A stretch of 64,000 nt of DNA from Methanobrevibacter sp. TLL-48-HuF1 (GTDB taxonomy: Archaea; Methanobacteriota; Methanobacteria; Methanobacteriales; Methanobacteriaceae), in contig NZ_CP081485.1 in the NCBI RefSeq assembly GCF_023617305.1, positions 1,887,396 to 1,951,395 on the forward strand, given 5' to 3'. Under the pieces are notes generated by a model. The model was given only the letters and a program-made list of their open reading frames with translations. It ran no database searches and had not been told where the DNA came from. Positions 9,701 through 18,514 of the stretch are shown piece after piece. The position numbers were made by a program, and so were the translations under genes. Numbering within the stretch: the stretch's first letter is position 1; every line of letters starts with the position of its first letter.

Positions 9701-12360
9701 GTGGTGGAGTTTATTCAGCTACTAAAGCATTAAATGTAATCGTAGCAAATACTGAGTTTATAAACTGTAATTTAGGTGTAAATAAGAATGGACGTACAGT
9801 TTATTTAACTGGTTTAATTGCAGTTAGCGATATTTTTATTTCATCCAGTTCTATTCCTAGGTATAATGTTACACAAGTATTATTGGATAATGTAACTTTT
9901 GATGGAAATTATAATGGTACTAAAACTGTAGGTTCTGCTCTTTATTTAGAGGGTACAAATGCTACTGTAATTAATTCTAAATTCATAAACCTAAAAGATA
10001 TTTCAGCTATTCATGCATTTAGTAGTAGTGGATATAAATGTAATGTAACTATTATGGGTACTTACTTTGAAAACAATACAAGGGATATTGATTATGGTTA
10101 TGGTCAAACTAATGATTATCGTCCAATATTCTGGTTAATTAACTCAACATTTATTAATAGTGGAGCATTTGCATGTCCTGATATGCGTTATAGAGATGCA
10201 TGGTGGGTTGTTAATAATACTAAATTTATTAACATGACTAATCAAGTATTATTTAGAGGATCAATATCTTCCACACATAAAGATGATTCATTACCTGATG
10301 GTGTTAACAATATTATAACTATTATTAATTCATTATTCTTAAACAATGAAAGAGGTGTTCAGTTTATAGGAGGTAATGTTACTGGATCTAGTTTCTATAA
10401 CACTGAAGTTACTGCTTCTGGAACTGCATACATAGTTTATTTGGATAATAATTTCTGGAATAGTTCTGAGCCTACTTATGTTTATAGTCCTTCTATTTCT
10501 TGTGGTAGTTGGATTGTTCCTGTTTTGGTTGGGGATAATGCTTCTGGTCCTGTTCAGGTTATTAGGCTTGTTTATATGGCTTTTAATGGAACTGATTATT
10601 CTTATTATGATGTTTCTAAAGTACCTATTTTGGATGTTAATGCTAGTTTAACAGTTTCTAATGGTGTAATTACTCCAAATAAAGGTGTTCTTAACTCTAA
10701 TGGTTTAACTGCTAATTATACATATAATGGTGTTGGTAATCAGACTGTAACTGCAACTTTAAGTGATGGAAATATTTTAAAATTAAATGTAACTTTCTAC
10801 AGAATTGATACATTTACAAATATGACTATTTCAAATAATGCTCCGCAAACTGGAGATTATATTACTGTTAATGTTGTTGTTCGTGATAAGAATGGCAAAC
10901 TTTTAAATGGTAGTGTGAATGTTTATCTTAATAGTGTTTTAAAAGGAACTATCAGTTTAATAAATGGTATGGGTTCCTTTGATGTGTTAGCAGAAAAAAC
11001 TGGTCCTTGTGAAATATTTGTTAATTATACTGGAGATTTAGATAATTCTTACTCAAGTAATATGACTATTGTTTCAGTTAAAAATACACAAATGAATGTT
11101 TCTGTTTCTGATTCAGATTCTGCAAGCAATGTTACTTTTACTGTGGACTTTGATCATGTAGCTAATGGTTTTGTATTTGTAACTATTGGTGGTGTAACTT
11201 ACAATGCTACTGTTTCAGGTAAAGAAGCTAAAGTTATTGTACCTCCATTAGCTGTAGGCAAATATGATGCTATTGTTTCATATAATGGTGTTGTTAATAA
11301 AACTGTTGCAGTTAACATATCTCCTGATAGAAATCCAGTATTAAACATTTCAGATATTGTAATGATTTACAAAGACGGTACCAGAATGGTTGCTGTTTTA
11401 ACTGATTATTTAGGTAATCCTATTGCTAATGCTATTGTATACTTTACTATCAATGGTAAAACTTACAATAAAACCACTGATGCTAACGGTACTGCTTCCA
11501 TGGGATTAAACTTAGCGTCTAATGTGTACAAAGCTACTGTTTCATATAATGGTTCAGATAAGTATAATGCAGTTTCTAAAAACATTACTGTAACTATTAA
11601 TCCGACTATTATAAGTAAAGATTTAGTTAAAATGTATCAGAACGCTACAAGATTCTATGCTAAGTTTACTGACAGCACTGGAAAAGCAATAGCTAATAAG
11701 GAAATCAGATTTAATATTAATGGTGTTTTCTATACTAAAAAGACTGATAAGGATGGTGTAGCTGATTTAGGCATTATGTTAAGACCTGGAAATTACATTT
11801 TAACTGCTTACAACCCTGTAACCGGCGAAGAAAAAGGATTTAACATAACCGTAAAATCATTAATCATGCAAAATGACTTAACCAAATATTACTTAAATGC
11901 TTCCAGATTTGAAGCAACTGTCTACAATAAAGACGGATCTTTAGCAGTAAACAAAGAAGTAACATTTAACATCAACGGTGTGTTCTATCACAAAAAAACA
12001 GATGAAAATGGTGTTGCAAGCTTGGGAATTGCTTTAAGACCTGGAGAATATACTATTACAACAATGTATGATGGTTTGGATATTGGAAACAAAGTCACTG
12101 TCATGCCAACTTTAGTAACAAAAGATCTCTCCATGAAGTACCTTGACGGTAGCAATTTCACTGCTTTAACTTTAGATGGTCAAGGTAAGCCATTAGCTAA
12201 CCAAAACGTATCATTTAACGTAAACGGTGTTTTCTATCATAAAGTTACTAATAAAGACGGTATCGCAAGCTTAGGAATCAGATTAATGAGCGGCGAATAC
12301 ATTATAACTTCCTACTGGAATGACTTCCAAACAGGAAACACAATAAAAATCAGTCCTTAA
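6760..12360 (+). CDS. Giant adhesin-like protein, three beta-helix modules plus Ig-like repeats
   Basis: An 1866-residue secreted protein with a TTG start behind a good GGAGG. The signal peptide is residues 1-24, ending SCVSA. Three beta-helix modules each open with a Y(V)VSxxGxDxxxGxxxxPFxTIxKA signature, near residues 46, 407 and 818. Each is followed by NCxFxNN / GGAIY repeats. Ig-like spacer domains sit between modules, and a series of Ig-like repeats ends the protein (FNINGVFYHKKTD, LRPGEYxIT). No C-terminal membrane anchor is visible. Codon choice shifts inside the gene: T-ending codons around 10,440-10,650 but more C- and A-ending codons from about 11,820 to the end. This suggests segmental exchange with paralogs. 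Inferred role is adhesion; the ligand is unknown. Confidence 0.88.
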   Translation: MRNKLAILTLLILFIVSISCVSAEDSNSVSVLSDSNSDVYVSPTGNDNNVGDVNNPFATINKAIDSNVSNIHLSEGKFIGTGNNGLTIENKSITIIGAGADKTIIDLNKTQFMDIKSTSSVVLTNLTIINGYTKYGGAIYNNGNLTIQNCNFKNNSATSGGAIYSGTTANLNIYSSTFEDNVVTNNGGAVFSYSYVGIYDSTFLRNKGTGTYSTGGSIYINGNSNKYSVLNRNIFKDTSVARQGGALYLSYVNVTNCIFENASTTDTGSSNGGGAIYGSSFNLKNNTMTNCVSKSGNGNYIFAFSGFNGVVTILEGKTADVTSSTFTLNATATDDMGHPIHGGSYTFYLDDIRIGSASSVNGFITGTFSKLLDDGKYIVTVSGPLNNNAIVKTTTANVKIDRDYVDYYVSPNGDDDNNDGSKDKPFKTINKAITEAFAKNIYVNIYLLEGTYSGTGNVNLELTKLLGYLNIIGVDGKTIIDGNGKDYAFNFGTTLNVNIKNIIFTNLYSKKYAGLIKGGSGDFTVNIDNCTFEKCNAKTLIQINGKVNDVIMRENVVSSSFITNVISINNLLFENNSGNGHISAEKGIYNSTFINNKITAKSTNDYGIIYVSDANFVSSNNVFENNTVKGLYINRGSANFTSINDTFVNNDGVSGGAVKGGGTFINAKFINNKATKGGAIYHDSNVLTLKDCIFENNKADDGDDIYGYIAPNGITGGLCLNMSNTLTLVSTNSSSIRSELKAIFDLDGLKVSGYNIKFYLNGVYKGSAPLVNGVATFVAVANDGKYEISASGDYINKTTVVKGVLNVDANPVSVFDVYVSGTGSDESGDGSLAKPFATIKKAFEYGMSQNTLSLTIHIIGTLKGEGNVNLDLAPLIDLTIVGENKETSIIDAEKNKYIFDFTPAYDNVKVYLKNLTIKNGVTTTYPTQGGGKTVDVGLVRIDGYYLSVDDCVFRNTTGHGISADKLFSTLIVNNTKFIESSGGVYSATKALNVIVANTEFINCNLGVNKNGRTVYLTGLIAVSDIFISSSSIPRYNVTQVLLDNVTFDGNYNGTKTVGSALYLEGTNATVINSKFINLKDISAIHAFSSSGYKCNVTIMGTYFENNTRDIDYGYGQTNDYRPIFWLINSTFINSGAFACPDMRYRDAWWVVNNTKFINMTNQVLFRGSISSTHKDDSLPDGVNNIITIINSLFLNNERGVQFIGGNVTGSSFYNTEVTASGTAYIVYLDNNFWNSSEPTYVYSPSISCGSWIVPVLVGDNASGPVQVIRLVYMAFNGTDYSYYDVSKVPILDVNASLTVSNGVITPNKGVLNSNGLTANYTYNGVGNQTVTATLSDGNILKLNVTFYRIDTFTNMTISNNAPQTGDYITVNVVVRDKNGKLLNGSVNVYLNSVLKGTISLINGMGSFDVLAEKTGPCEIFVNYTGDLDNSYSSNMTIVSVKNTQMNVSVSDSDSASNVTFTVDFDHVANGFVFVTIGGVTYNATVSGKEAKVIVPPLAVGKYDAIVSYNGVVNKTVAVNISPDRNPVLNISDIVMIYKDGTRMVAVLTDYLGNPIANAIVYFTINGKTYNKTTDANGTASMGLNLASNVYKATVSYNGSDKYNAVSKNITVTINPTIISKDLVKMYQNATRFYAKFTDSTGKAIANKEIRFNINGVFYTKKTDKDGVADLGIMLRPGNYILTAYNPVTGEEKGFNITVKSLIMQNDLTKYYLNASRFEATVYNKDGSLAVNKEVTFNINGVFYHKKTDENGVASLGIALRPGEYTITTMYDGLDIGNKVTVMPTLVTKDLSMKYLDGSNFTALTLDGQGKPLANQNVSFNVNGVFYHKVTNKDGIASLGIRLMSGEYIITSYWNDFQTGNTIKISP

Positions 12361-12396
12361 AGAGAATTCATAATTCTCTTACTTTTTTTCTTTTTT
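12360..12396 (+). terminator. Hairpin terminator after third adhesin gene
   Basis: A perfect inverted repeat AAGAGAATT / AATTCTCTT with loop CAT (12360-12380) starts in the stop codon. It is followed by a run of Ts (12383-12396), a typical intrinsic-type transcript end. Confidence 0.6.
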
Positions 12397-12568
12397 ACAT
12401 GTAGATTTAACTTTATATATTTATTATTTTTTAACATAGCTATTAATTTAATAAAAATAACATTTAATTTTTCAACATGTTAACTAATATATCACTAATA
12501 TTATGGTACTTATTTTTAATTATATTCAATGAAAATATTTATTAGTTTTACAGTTTAAAATTACAATT

Positions 12569-12982
12569 ATGATTTTTAAAATTAGAACTAAAGGTCACAA
12601 AAATGTATCTTCCATGCACAGATCCACTTTTGAAATAACTAAAGATCCAGAAATTGGGCCTGCTGCAGACTGTATTGTTGGAGTGGCTATGGATAATTCC
12701 ATGAATGATTTTTCAGATGAGTTTAAAGCTAAAATAGCCAATAAAAACACTAAAATAACTGTTATATTAGATACTGAAAACGGCTATGATGAGATTGTCG
12801 GCTTTGGTCATGAAGATTTGACTTTAACTCATCCGACAGATATTGTCTGCAGAACCAGTGATTATGTCTGTCCCCGTACTTTAATGGTAAATGCAGACAA
12901 AGCCTCCAGAGATCTTGATTTGGATTTAATTGAAGATTTGAAAAATGAAAAAGAAATGGAAGTTACAATTATTCTAGACTGA
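12569..12982 (+). CDS. DUF371 family archaeal protein
   Basis: A 137-residue soluble protein that matches what I know of the DUF371 family. The N-terminal signature is KGHKNVSSMHRSTFEITKD, followed by GPAADCIVGVAMD and a central GFGHEDLTLTHPTDIVCRTS. The family is widespread in archaea, often a single-copy gene of unknown function. The start is the ATG shortly before the conserved core; no ribosome binding site precedes it. The 3' end overlaps the convergent ABC transporter ATPase gene by 14 bp. The 208-bp gap upstream holds only the adhesin terminator and A+T-rich DNA that presumably carries this gene's promoter. Confidence 0.75.
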   Translation: MIFKIRTKGHKNVSSMHRSTFEITKDPEIGPAADCIVGVAMDNSMNDFSDEFKAKIANKNTKITVILDTENGYDEIVGFGHEDLTLTHPTDIVCRTSDYVCPRTLMVNADKASRDLDLDLIEDLKNEKEMEVTIILD

Positions 12983-14045
12983 TGTTTTTAAGCTGGTCTT
13001 TACTTGCACTTTCAGCTGCTTTAATATAAGCATCACAGACTTTATTTACTTCATCAAAAGCTACAACTTTTCCTTCATTAATCCATAATGCTTTATCACA
13101 TATGTTTCTGATTTGTTGAATTGAGTGTGATACAAGTAAAACAGTAGTACCTGAGCCCATTAGTGATTTAAGTTTATCATTACTTTTTTTCTGGAATTTA
13201 ACATCTCCGACAGACAGGATTTCATCAATAATTAAAATATCAGGATTTACAACAGTAGCTATTGAGAAACCAAGTTTTGCAAGCATTCCTGAGGAATAGT
13301 TTTTAACAGGAAAGTTAATAAACTCTTCAAGTTCTGAAAATTCAACAATTTCATTATATTTTGATTTTAAAAATTTTTCAGTATATCCTAAAATAGCACC
13401 ATTTAGAAAGATGTTGTCTTTTCCTGAATAGTTATAATCAAAACCGGCACCTAAAGAAAGTAACGGTGCGATTATTCCGTTAGTAGTTACTTCTCCACTG
13501 TCACAGTCATAAACACCAGATACTATTTTAAGTAAAGTACTTTTTCCAGCACCGTTAAAACCGATTACTCCAACTTTTTCTCCCTGGTAGATTTTAAATG
13601 AAACATTATCAAGAGCTTTGAATTTTCTGCTTTTTTCTTTGTTTCTTTTAATAGTACGTATTACATATTCCTTTAAATTGTCAATTTTATCATTAGATAT
13701 TTTAAAACTTAAAGAAACATTTTTAAGTTCAACTGCAACTTTTTCATGATAGTCTGGAATAAATTGTGAAACTAGATTATCAACATCCTGATGTTGTTTT
13801 GCAGTTTCTTTTTCTAATATATTATTATGAATTGGTTCTATGTAATCTGGAACTTCATTATTTTTTGATGGCTGCCAACCATTAGGGTGTAGAGATTTAG
13901 GCTGTTGCATATCATTTGGGATTCTGTTGTAATCATCTTGCAGGTCAAAGATAACTTCTTTTGGTTGTTTTCTCTGATTAAAATTTCTGTTTTGATTGTT
14001 GGAATCACTATTTATATTATTTTTAAATCTTAAATTCTTTTTCAT
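12969..14045 (-). CDS. ABC transporter ATPase, polysaccharide/teichoic acid export (TagH-like)
   Basis: The cytoplasmic ATPase of an ABC-2 exporter. It has Walker A (GFNGAGKST), a signature-type YSSGM, Walker B (ILIIDE) and the switch His (LVSHS). Together with the Gly-rich LLSLGAGFD stretch this is typical of the TagH/Wzt family, which exports lipid-linked glycans or teichoic acids. The ATPase core starts near residue 95. The preceding N terminus is rich in Asn, Gln, Pro and charged residues and looks disordered, which is unusual for the family. The C-terminal extension is short, so no Wzt-type carbohydrate-binding domain is present. I chose ATG 14045 because AGGTTG precedes it and the longer reading needs a TTG. 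It lies just after the permease gene, same strand, and presumably shares its transcript. Confidence 0.85.
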   Translation of the reverse strand: MKKNLRFKNNINSDSNNQNRNFNQRKQPKEVIFDLQDDYNRIPNDMQQPKSLHPNGWQPSKNNEVPDYIEPIHNNILEKETAKQHQDVDNLVSQFIPDYHEKVAVELKNVSLSFKISNDKIDNLKEYVIRTIKRNKEKSRKFKALDNVSFKIYQGEKVGVIGFNGAGKSTLLKIVSGVYDCDSGEVTTNGIIAPLLSLGAGFDYNYSGKDNIFLNGAILGYTEKFLKSKYNEIVEFSELEEFINFPVKNYSSGMLAKLGFSIATVVNPDILIIDEILSVGDVKFQKKSNDKLKSLMGSGTTVLLVSHSIQQIRNICDKALWINEGKVVAFDEVNKVCDAYIKAAESASKDQLKNISLE

Positions 14046-14055
14046 AATAAACAAC

Positions 14056-14835
14056 CTACAATTCTAATGTAATTTTCCTTTGGTATTTTGTAAATATTAT
14101 AACTCCGGCAACTAATACAATAAGAGCAAATAAACTGGTATTAATAACACTCATGATATTTGGTAATGTATTATACATTATAATGTCTCTGAATTGATCA
14201 ATTAGTAAATACACAGGATTAAGATATAAATATTGTCTTAATGCTTCTGGAATAATCTCTGCAGGATAAAATATAGCGGATGCATACATCAATAATATTG
14301 TAAATATGTTGTAAAGGTATTCAATATCTCTAAAGTATGTACATACGATTGATAATATTAATCCGATTCCCACTACCATAACAAAGAGTATTATCATAGG
14401 AATAATAGCTAATACTGACATTAAGGTTAAATGAAGGCCTGTTAAATACATTACGGCAACAAGTATTATTAATGAAATTATGAAATTGATAAACTCTGAA
14501 CATATTCCTCCAAAAGCAAAGATGTATCTTGGAACGAATATTCTTTTTAAGATACCGCTGTTTCCTTTTATGGAATTCATAGCTATTTTTGTCCCGGCAC
14601 TAAAAAAATCAAATAAACATCGACCTGCTAAAAAATAAACCGGATAATTTGCAATATTTCCAGAAAATATTGTTGAAAAAATTGCAGTTAATAAAAGCAT
14701 AGTTAACAATGGGTTTATAAAACTCCATAAGATTCCAAGTATTGAATCTTTGTATTTAGCAGTGAAATTTTTTTTAATTAATTGTTTAAGTAGGAAATGC
14801 TCACTTGTATTTCTTTTAATCATTTCTTTAAACAT
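14056..14835 (-). CDS. ABC-2 type permease for glycan/teichoic acid export (TagG-like)
   Basis: An integral membrane protein of about 259 residues with six predicted membrane helices. It belongs to the ABC2_membrane (TagG/Wzm) family; the N-terminal LKQLIKKNFTAKYKDSILG and the LWSFINPL motif are characteristic. It pairs with the ATPase immediately downstream to flip a lipid-linked polymer across the membrane. The substrate is probably the polymer built by the divergent glycan island, since the first glycosyltransferase-TagF gene starts on the other side of a short intergenic region. The start is ambiguous: GTG at 14844 or ATG at 14835, with no clear ribosome binding site for either. A leaderless message is possible. 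Confidence 0.85.
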   Translation of the reverse strand: MFKEMIKRNTSEHFLLKQLIKKNFTAKYKDSILGILWSFINPLLTMLLLTAIFSTIFSGNIANYPVYFLAGRCLFDFFSAGTKIAMNSIKGNSGILKRIFVPRYIFAFGGICSEFINFIISLIILVAVMYLTGLHLTLMSVLAIIPMIILFVMVVGIGLILSIVCTYFRDIEYLYNIFTILLMYASAIFYPAEIIPEALRQYLYLNPVYLLIDQFRDIIMYNTLPNIMSVINTSLFALIVLVAGVIIFTKYQRKITLEL

Positions 14836-14858
14836 AACTTCCACACAAAAATTTATAA

Positions 14859-14878
14859 ATTAGTATCAATATACTAAT
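14859..14878. promoter_or_regulatory. Perfect inverted repeat between divergent exporter and glycosyltransferase
   Basis: ATTAGTAT-CAAT-ATACTAAT, a perfect palindrome with 8-bp arms, sits in the intergenic region shared by the divergent exporter operon and glycan island. A TATA-like TTTATAAAT (14852-14860) touches one side. The position would let one DNA-binding protein control both directions. No regulator gene is adjacent, so function is inferred only. Confidence 0.4.
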
Positions 14879-14913
14879 ATTTAATTTAAATATCATTTAT
14901 AGGTTACTGAATC

Positions 14914-17900
14914 ATGTCGAAAGTTAAAGTTTCTGTAATAGTTCCGGTTTTTAATGTTGGAGTTTATTTATCAACATCATTAGATAGTATTTTAAACCAG
15001 AGTTTAGAAGATATTGAAATTATTTGCATTAATGATGGGTCAACTGATGATTCTTTAAAAATTTTAGAAAATTATGCTAAAAAAGATAACCGAATTAAAA
15101 TAATCTCTAAAGAAAATGAAGGACAGGGAACTGCACGTAATGTTGGATTGGACAATGCTTGCGGTGAATTTATATCTTTTGTTGATGCAGATGATTTTAT
15201 AAAAAAAGACATGCTTGAGAAATTGTATAATAAATCAGTTAATGGAAATTTGGATTTGGTAATGTGTAAGGTTTCTTCTTTTGATAATGAAACACATGTA
15301 ATTGATGATAATTTATGGTATTATTCTCTTAAATGTTTCAGCGGGTTTAAAAAAGAGGTATTTAATAATTTAGATACTAAAGAGTTCACTTCATTAATTT
15401 CAGTAACTCCTTACAACAAGTTATATCGAAGGTCTTTTGTTGAAAAAAATAATATCAGATTTCCGGAAAAATATATATTTGAAGATGAAGTCTTTTTTTA
15501 CAATGTTTATCTTAAAGCTAAAAGGATTTCTTTAATTGATGAAAACTTATATTATTACAGAACAAACAGAAAAGGTTCAACAGTTTCTAAAGGTTTGGAT
15601 AAAGATTATAGTGATATTATTCATATTTTCAGATTAATTTGTGACTTATTAGTTGAAACTAATTATATAAATGTCTATAAAAAACAGGTTTACAACAGAT
15701 TCATCCATCTTATTTTATGGAGATTCAGCCAGACAGCTCCAAAATATAGAAAAAATTTCTTTAATCTGATGAAAAAAGAATTTAATGAAATATTAAATGA
15801 AAATTCAAAAGATTTTTCATTAAATGTTGATGAACTGGATTTTAAAATAAAATCAAGAACTTTAAAAGTATTGAATTCCAATAATCTTGAAGAATTTGAA
15901 AAATTGGATTCATATAAGCCATTTTCAGTTATAATGGCATCTTATAATAATGACAAATATCTTGAAGATGCAGTTGAATCTTTAACAGTTCAAAATTTTG
16001 GATTCGAACATAATGTGGAACTTATTATAGTTGATGATGGAAGTAATGATGATTCTTTAAAAATAGCTAAGAAATATCAGAAAAATTATCCTTATAATAT
16101 TCAGGTAATCTCTAAAGAAAATGGCGGTCAGGCAAGTGCACGTAATTTAGGATTAGAATATGCTAAGGGAGATTATATAAACTTCCTTGACAGTGATGAT
16201 AAACTGTCTCCAAGTACTTTTAAAGCAGTTTATGATTTTTTAGTGAAAAATCCTGCTGCAGATGTTATATCAATACCTATAACTTTTTTTGACAATCAGA
16301 AAGGAGCACATATTCTTAATTATAAATATAAAAACGAAAAAGTAGTTAATCTTTTAGATGAACCTGATTATCCGCAGCTTTCAGCTTCATCAGCTTTTAT
16401 TAAAAGGGAAGCTATTGGTAATTTAAGATTTAATACAGGTATTGTTAATTCTGAAGATGCATTATTCATTAATAAAATTCTTATTGATAATCCGAAATTA
16501 GGTTTGGTTAAAAATGCCAATTACTTATATAGAAAACGCTTTGATGAGTCATCTACAATTGATAATTCTCAAAAAAAGAAAGGATTTTTTACAGACAGGT
16601 TAAAATATTACTTTAAGGAACTTATTGATTATTCAGTTAAAAAATATGGTAAAACTCCAAAGTTTATCCAGTATACTTTACTTTATGATCTTCAATGGAT
16701 GGTAAAAGTTGAAGAAATTGAGAATATTTTAACTAAAGAAGAAATTAATGAATTTTGGGAAGTTTTCTTAGATGTCTTATCTTATATTGATGAAGATATT
16801 ATTAAAAACTATAAAACTTTAGATAATAATGTTCGCGAGTTTTTATTAACTATCAAACAGTCTGATTTAACTGCCAAAACAATTAATGAATTGCAGCTTA
16901 ATGACCGTTTAGGTATTCACAGATTTTACATTGATATAGTTAATATAAAAAATGGCTTTTTAAACATATCAGGTCTTTTAATGAGTAATTTTAATCCGGA
17001 CAATATTGAAATAGTAGCTAAGTGTGAAAATAAGGAATTTATCTCTAAACGATTTGTTTATCCTACAAGGAAACCATTAAAATTTTTATCAGTTGGGTAT
17101 AAATTTCCTTATGATTTTGATTTGGAAATTCCGGTAGATGAAATTAAAGACAAAAAATTAACTATAAATGTTTTAAGTGGAAATGAATCATTTAATCTTC
17201 CAATTACTTTTGAAAAGCATGCAAGATTATCAACTAGCAGCAATTACTTAATTAAAGACAATAATATTGTGGTTTTTAAAGATAATTCTTTTTATATAAC
17301 ATCATATTCATTTATTAAAATGTTAAAATTGGAGTATAAATGTTTAATGAAAATCTATAATGATAAAGGCCCGTATTATACTTCTGCATTGGCTTTTAGA
17401 TTAATGTATCTTTTTTTATATCCATTTTTAAAAAATAAAAAAATCTGGTTATTTATGGATAGGCGAAATGAGGCTGATGATAATGCTGAACAATTATTTA
17501 AGTATGCACTATCCAGAAAAGATCATGTTAAAAAATATTTCACGGTTTCAAAGGATAGTAAAGATTATTCCAGATTAACAAACAAATATAAAAATGTTTT
17601 ACCATTTTATTCACTAAAACAAAGATTAATCTATTTATTTGCAGATAAAATAATCTCTTCACATCCTGATGAAAACATTTTAAATCCTTTTTATGCCAAA
17701 AATGGAGATTTATACAGTGGACTGATTACATCAGAGAAATACTTCTTACAGCATGGAGTTACAAAAGATAATATTTCTAAATGGATTAGAAAATATGATA
17801 AGGATTTATCTTTAATTTTAACAGTTTCTCCTTTAGAAAGAAAGTCCTTTTTAGGTGAAGATTATAATTATTCTCCTGAAATTATTCAAACACTTGGATT

Positions 17901-18495
17901 TCCACGTTTTGATAATTTGGAAAATAATAATCTCAAAAAACAGATATTAATAATGCCTTCCTGGAGAGAATATTTGCAAAAAAGTGAATTTGCTCTTAAA
18001 AATTCCAAATACTTTAAAGGATTAAATGATTTATTAAATAATGAAGAGTTAATTGGTTATGCTAAAGATAAAGGTTATAAAATAATTTTTAAACCGCATC
18101 CAAATTTGGCAAATTTTATTCATTTGTTTGATTTAGATAAAAACATTATTGTGGATGATAAAAATACTTATCAGGAACTATTTAATGAGTCAAAATTACT
18201 TATAACTGATTATTCATCTGTTGCTTTTGATTTTTCATATCTTAAAAAGCCAGTTATATATTATCAATACTCAGATGACTATAACTTTGATTTATCCAAA
18301 AGCTATTTTGATTATAAAACAATGGGCTTTGGAGAAGTTATTAAAAAAGATGATGATTTAATAAAGTTAATTAAAGATTATTTGGATAATGATTGTGAAA
18401 TGAAAGAAGTTTATAAAAAAAGAGTTGACGAGTTCTACAAATACAATGACCAAAATAACTCTAAAAGAGTTTATGACTGGATTTATGAAAATTAA
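14914..18495 (+). CDS. Fusion of two GT2 glycosyltransferases and a CDP-glycerol glycerophosphotransferase
   Basis: A 1193-residue cytoplasmic or membrane-peripheral enzyme. The first GT2 domain covers about 4-230 (VSVIVPVFN, INDGSTDDS, VDADD). The second starts near 337 (FSVIMASYN, VDDGSNDDS, LDSDD). A linking beta-rich segment follows, then a TagB/TagF-type CDP-glycerol glycerophosphotransferase domain from about 843 to the end. Its hallmarks are QHGVTKDN, PSWRE, FKPHPN and TDYSSVAFDF. The family transfers glycerol- or ribitol-phosphate from CDP-activated donors, as in wall teichoic acid synthesis. The fusion suggests one protein adds sugars and polyol phosphates to the same lipid-linked chain. 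The divergent TagGH-like genes are the likely exporter. It shares its domain plan with the gene near 31,380. Confidence 0.85.
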   Translation: MSKVKVSVIVPVFNVGVYLSTSLDSILNQSLEDIEIICINDGSTDDSLKILENYAKKDNRIKIISKENEGQGTARNVGLDNACGEFISFVDADDFIKKDMLEKLYNKSVNGNLDLVMCKVSSFDNETHVIDDNLWYYSLKCFSGFKKEVFNNLDTKEFTSLISVTPYNKLYRRSFVEKNNIRFPEKYIFEDEVFFYNVYLKAKRISLIDENLYYYRTNRKGSTVSKGLDKDYSDIIHIFRLICDLLVETNYINVYKKQVYNRFIHLILWRFSQTAPKYRKNFFNLMKKEFNEILNENSKDFSLNVDELDFKIKSRTLKVLNSNNLEEFEKLDSYKPFSVIMASYNNDKYLEDAVESLTVQNFGFEHNVELIIVDDGSNDDSLKIAKKYQKNYPYNIQVISKENGGQASARNLGLEYAKGDYINFLDSDDKLSPSTFKAVYDFLVKNPAADVISIPITFFDNQKGAHILNYKYKNEKVVNLLDEPDYPQLSASSAFIKREAIGNLRFNTGIVNSEDALFINKILIDNPKLGLVKNANYLYRKRFDESSTIDNSQKKKGFFTDRLKYYFKELIDYSVKKYGKTPKFIQYTLLYDLQWMVKVEEIENILTKEEINEFWEVFLDVLSYIDEDIIKNYKTLDNNVREFLLTIKQSDLTAKTINELQLNDRLGIHRFYIDIVNIKNGFLNISGLLMSNFNPDNIEIVAKCENKEFISKRFVYPTRKPLKFLSVGYKFPYDFDLEIPVDEIKDKKLTINVLSGNESFNLPITFEKHARLSTSSNYLIKDNNIVVFKDNSFYITSYSFIKMLKLEYKCLMKIYNDKGPYYTSALAFRLMYLFLYPFLKNKKIWLFMDRRNEADDNAEQLFKYALSRKDHVKKYFTVSKDSKDYSRLTNKYKNVLPFYSLKQRLIYLFADKIISSHPDENILNPFYAKNGDLYSGLITSEKYFLQHGVTKDNISKWIRKYDKDLSLILTVSPLERKSFLGEDYNYSPEIIQTLGFPRFDNLENNNLKKQILIMPSWREYLQKSEFALKNSKYFKGLNDLLNNEELIGYAKDKGYKIIFKPHPNLANFIHLFDLDKNIIVDDKNTYQELFNESKLLITDYSSVAFDFSYLKKPVIYYQYSDDYNFDLSKSYFDYKTMGFGEVIKKDDDLIKLIKDYLDNDCEMKEVYKKRVDEFYKYNDQNNSKRVYDWIYEN

Positions 18496-18514
18496 TTAAC
18501 TAACAGGCCAGATT

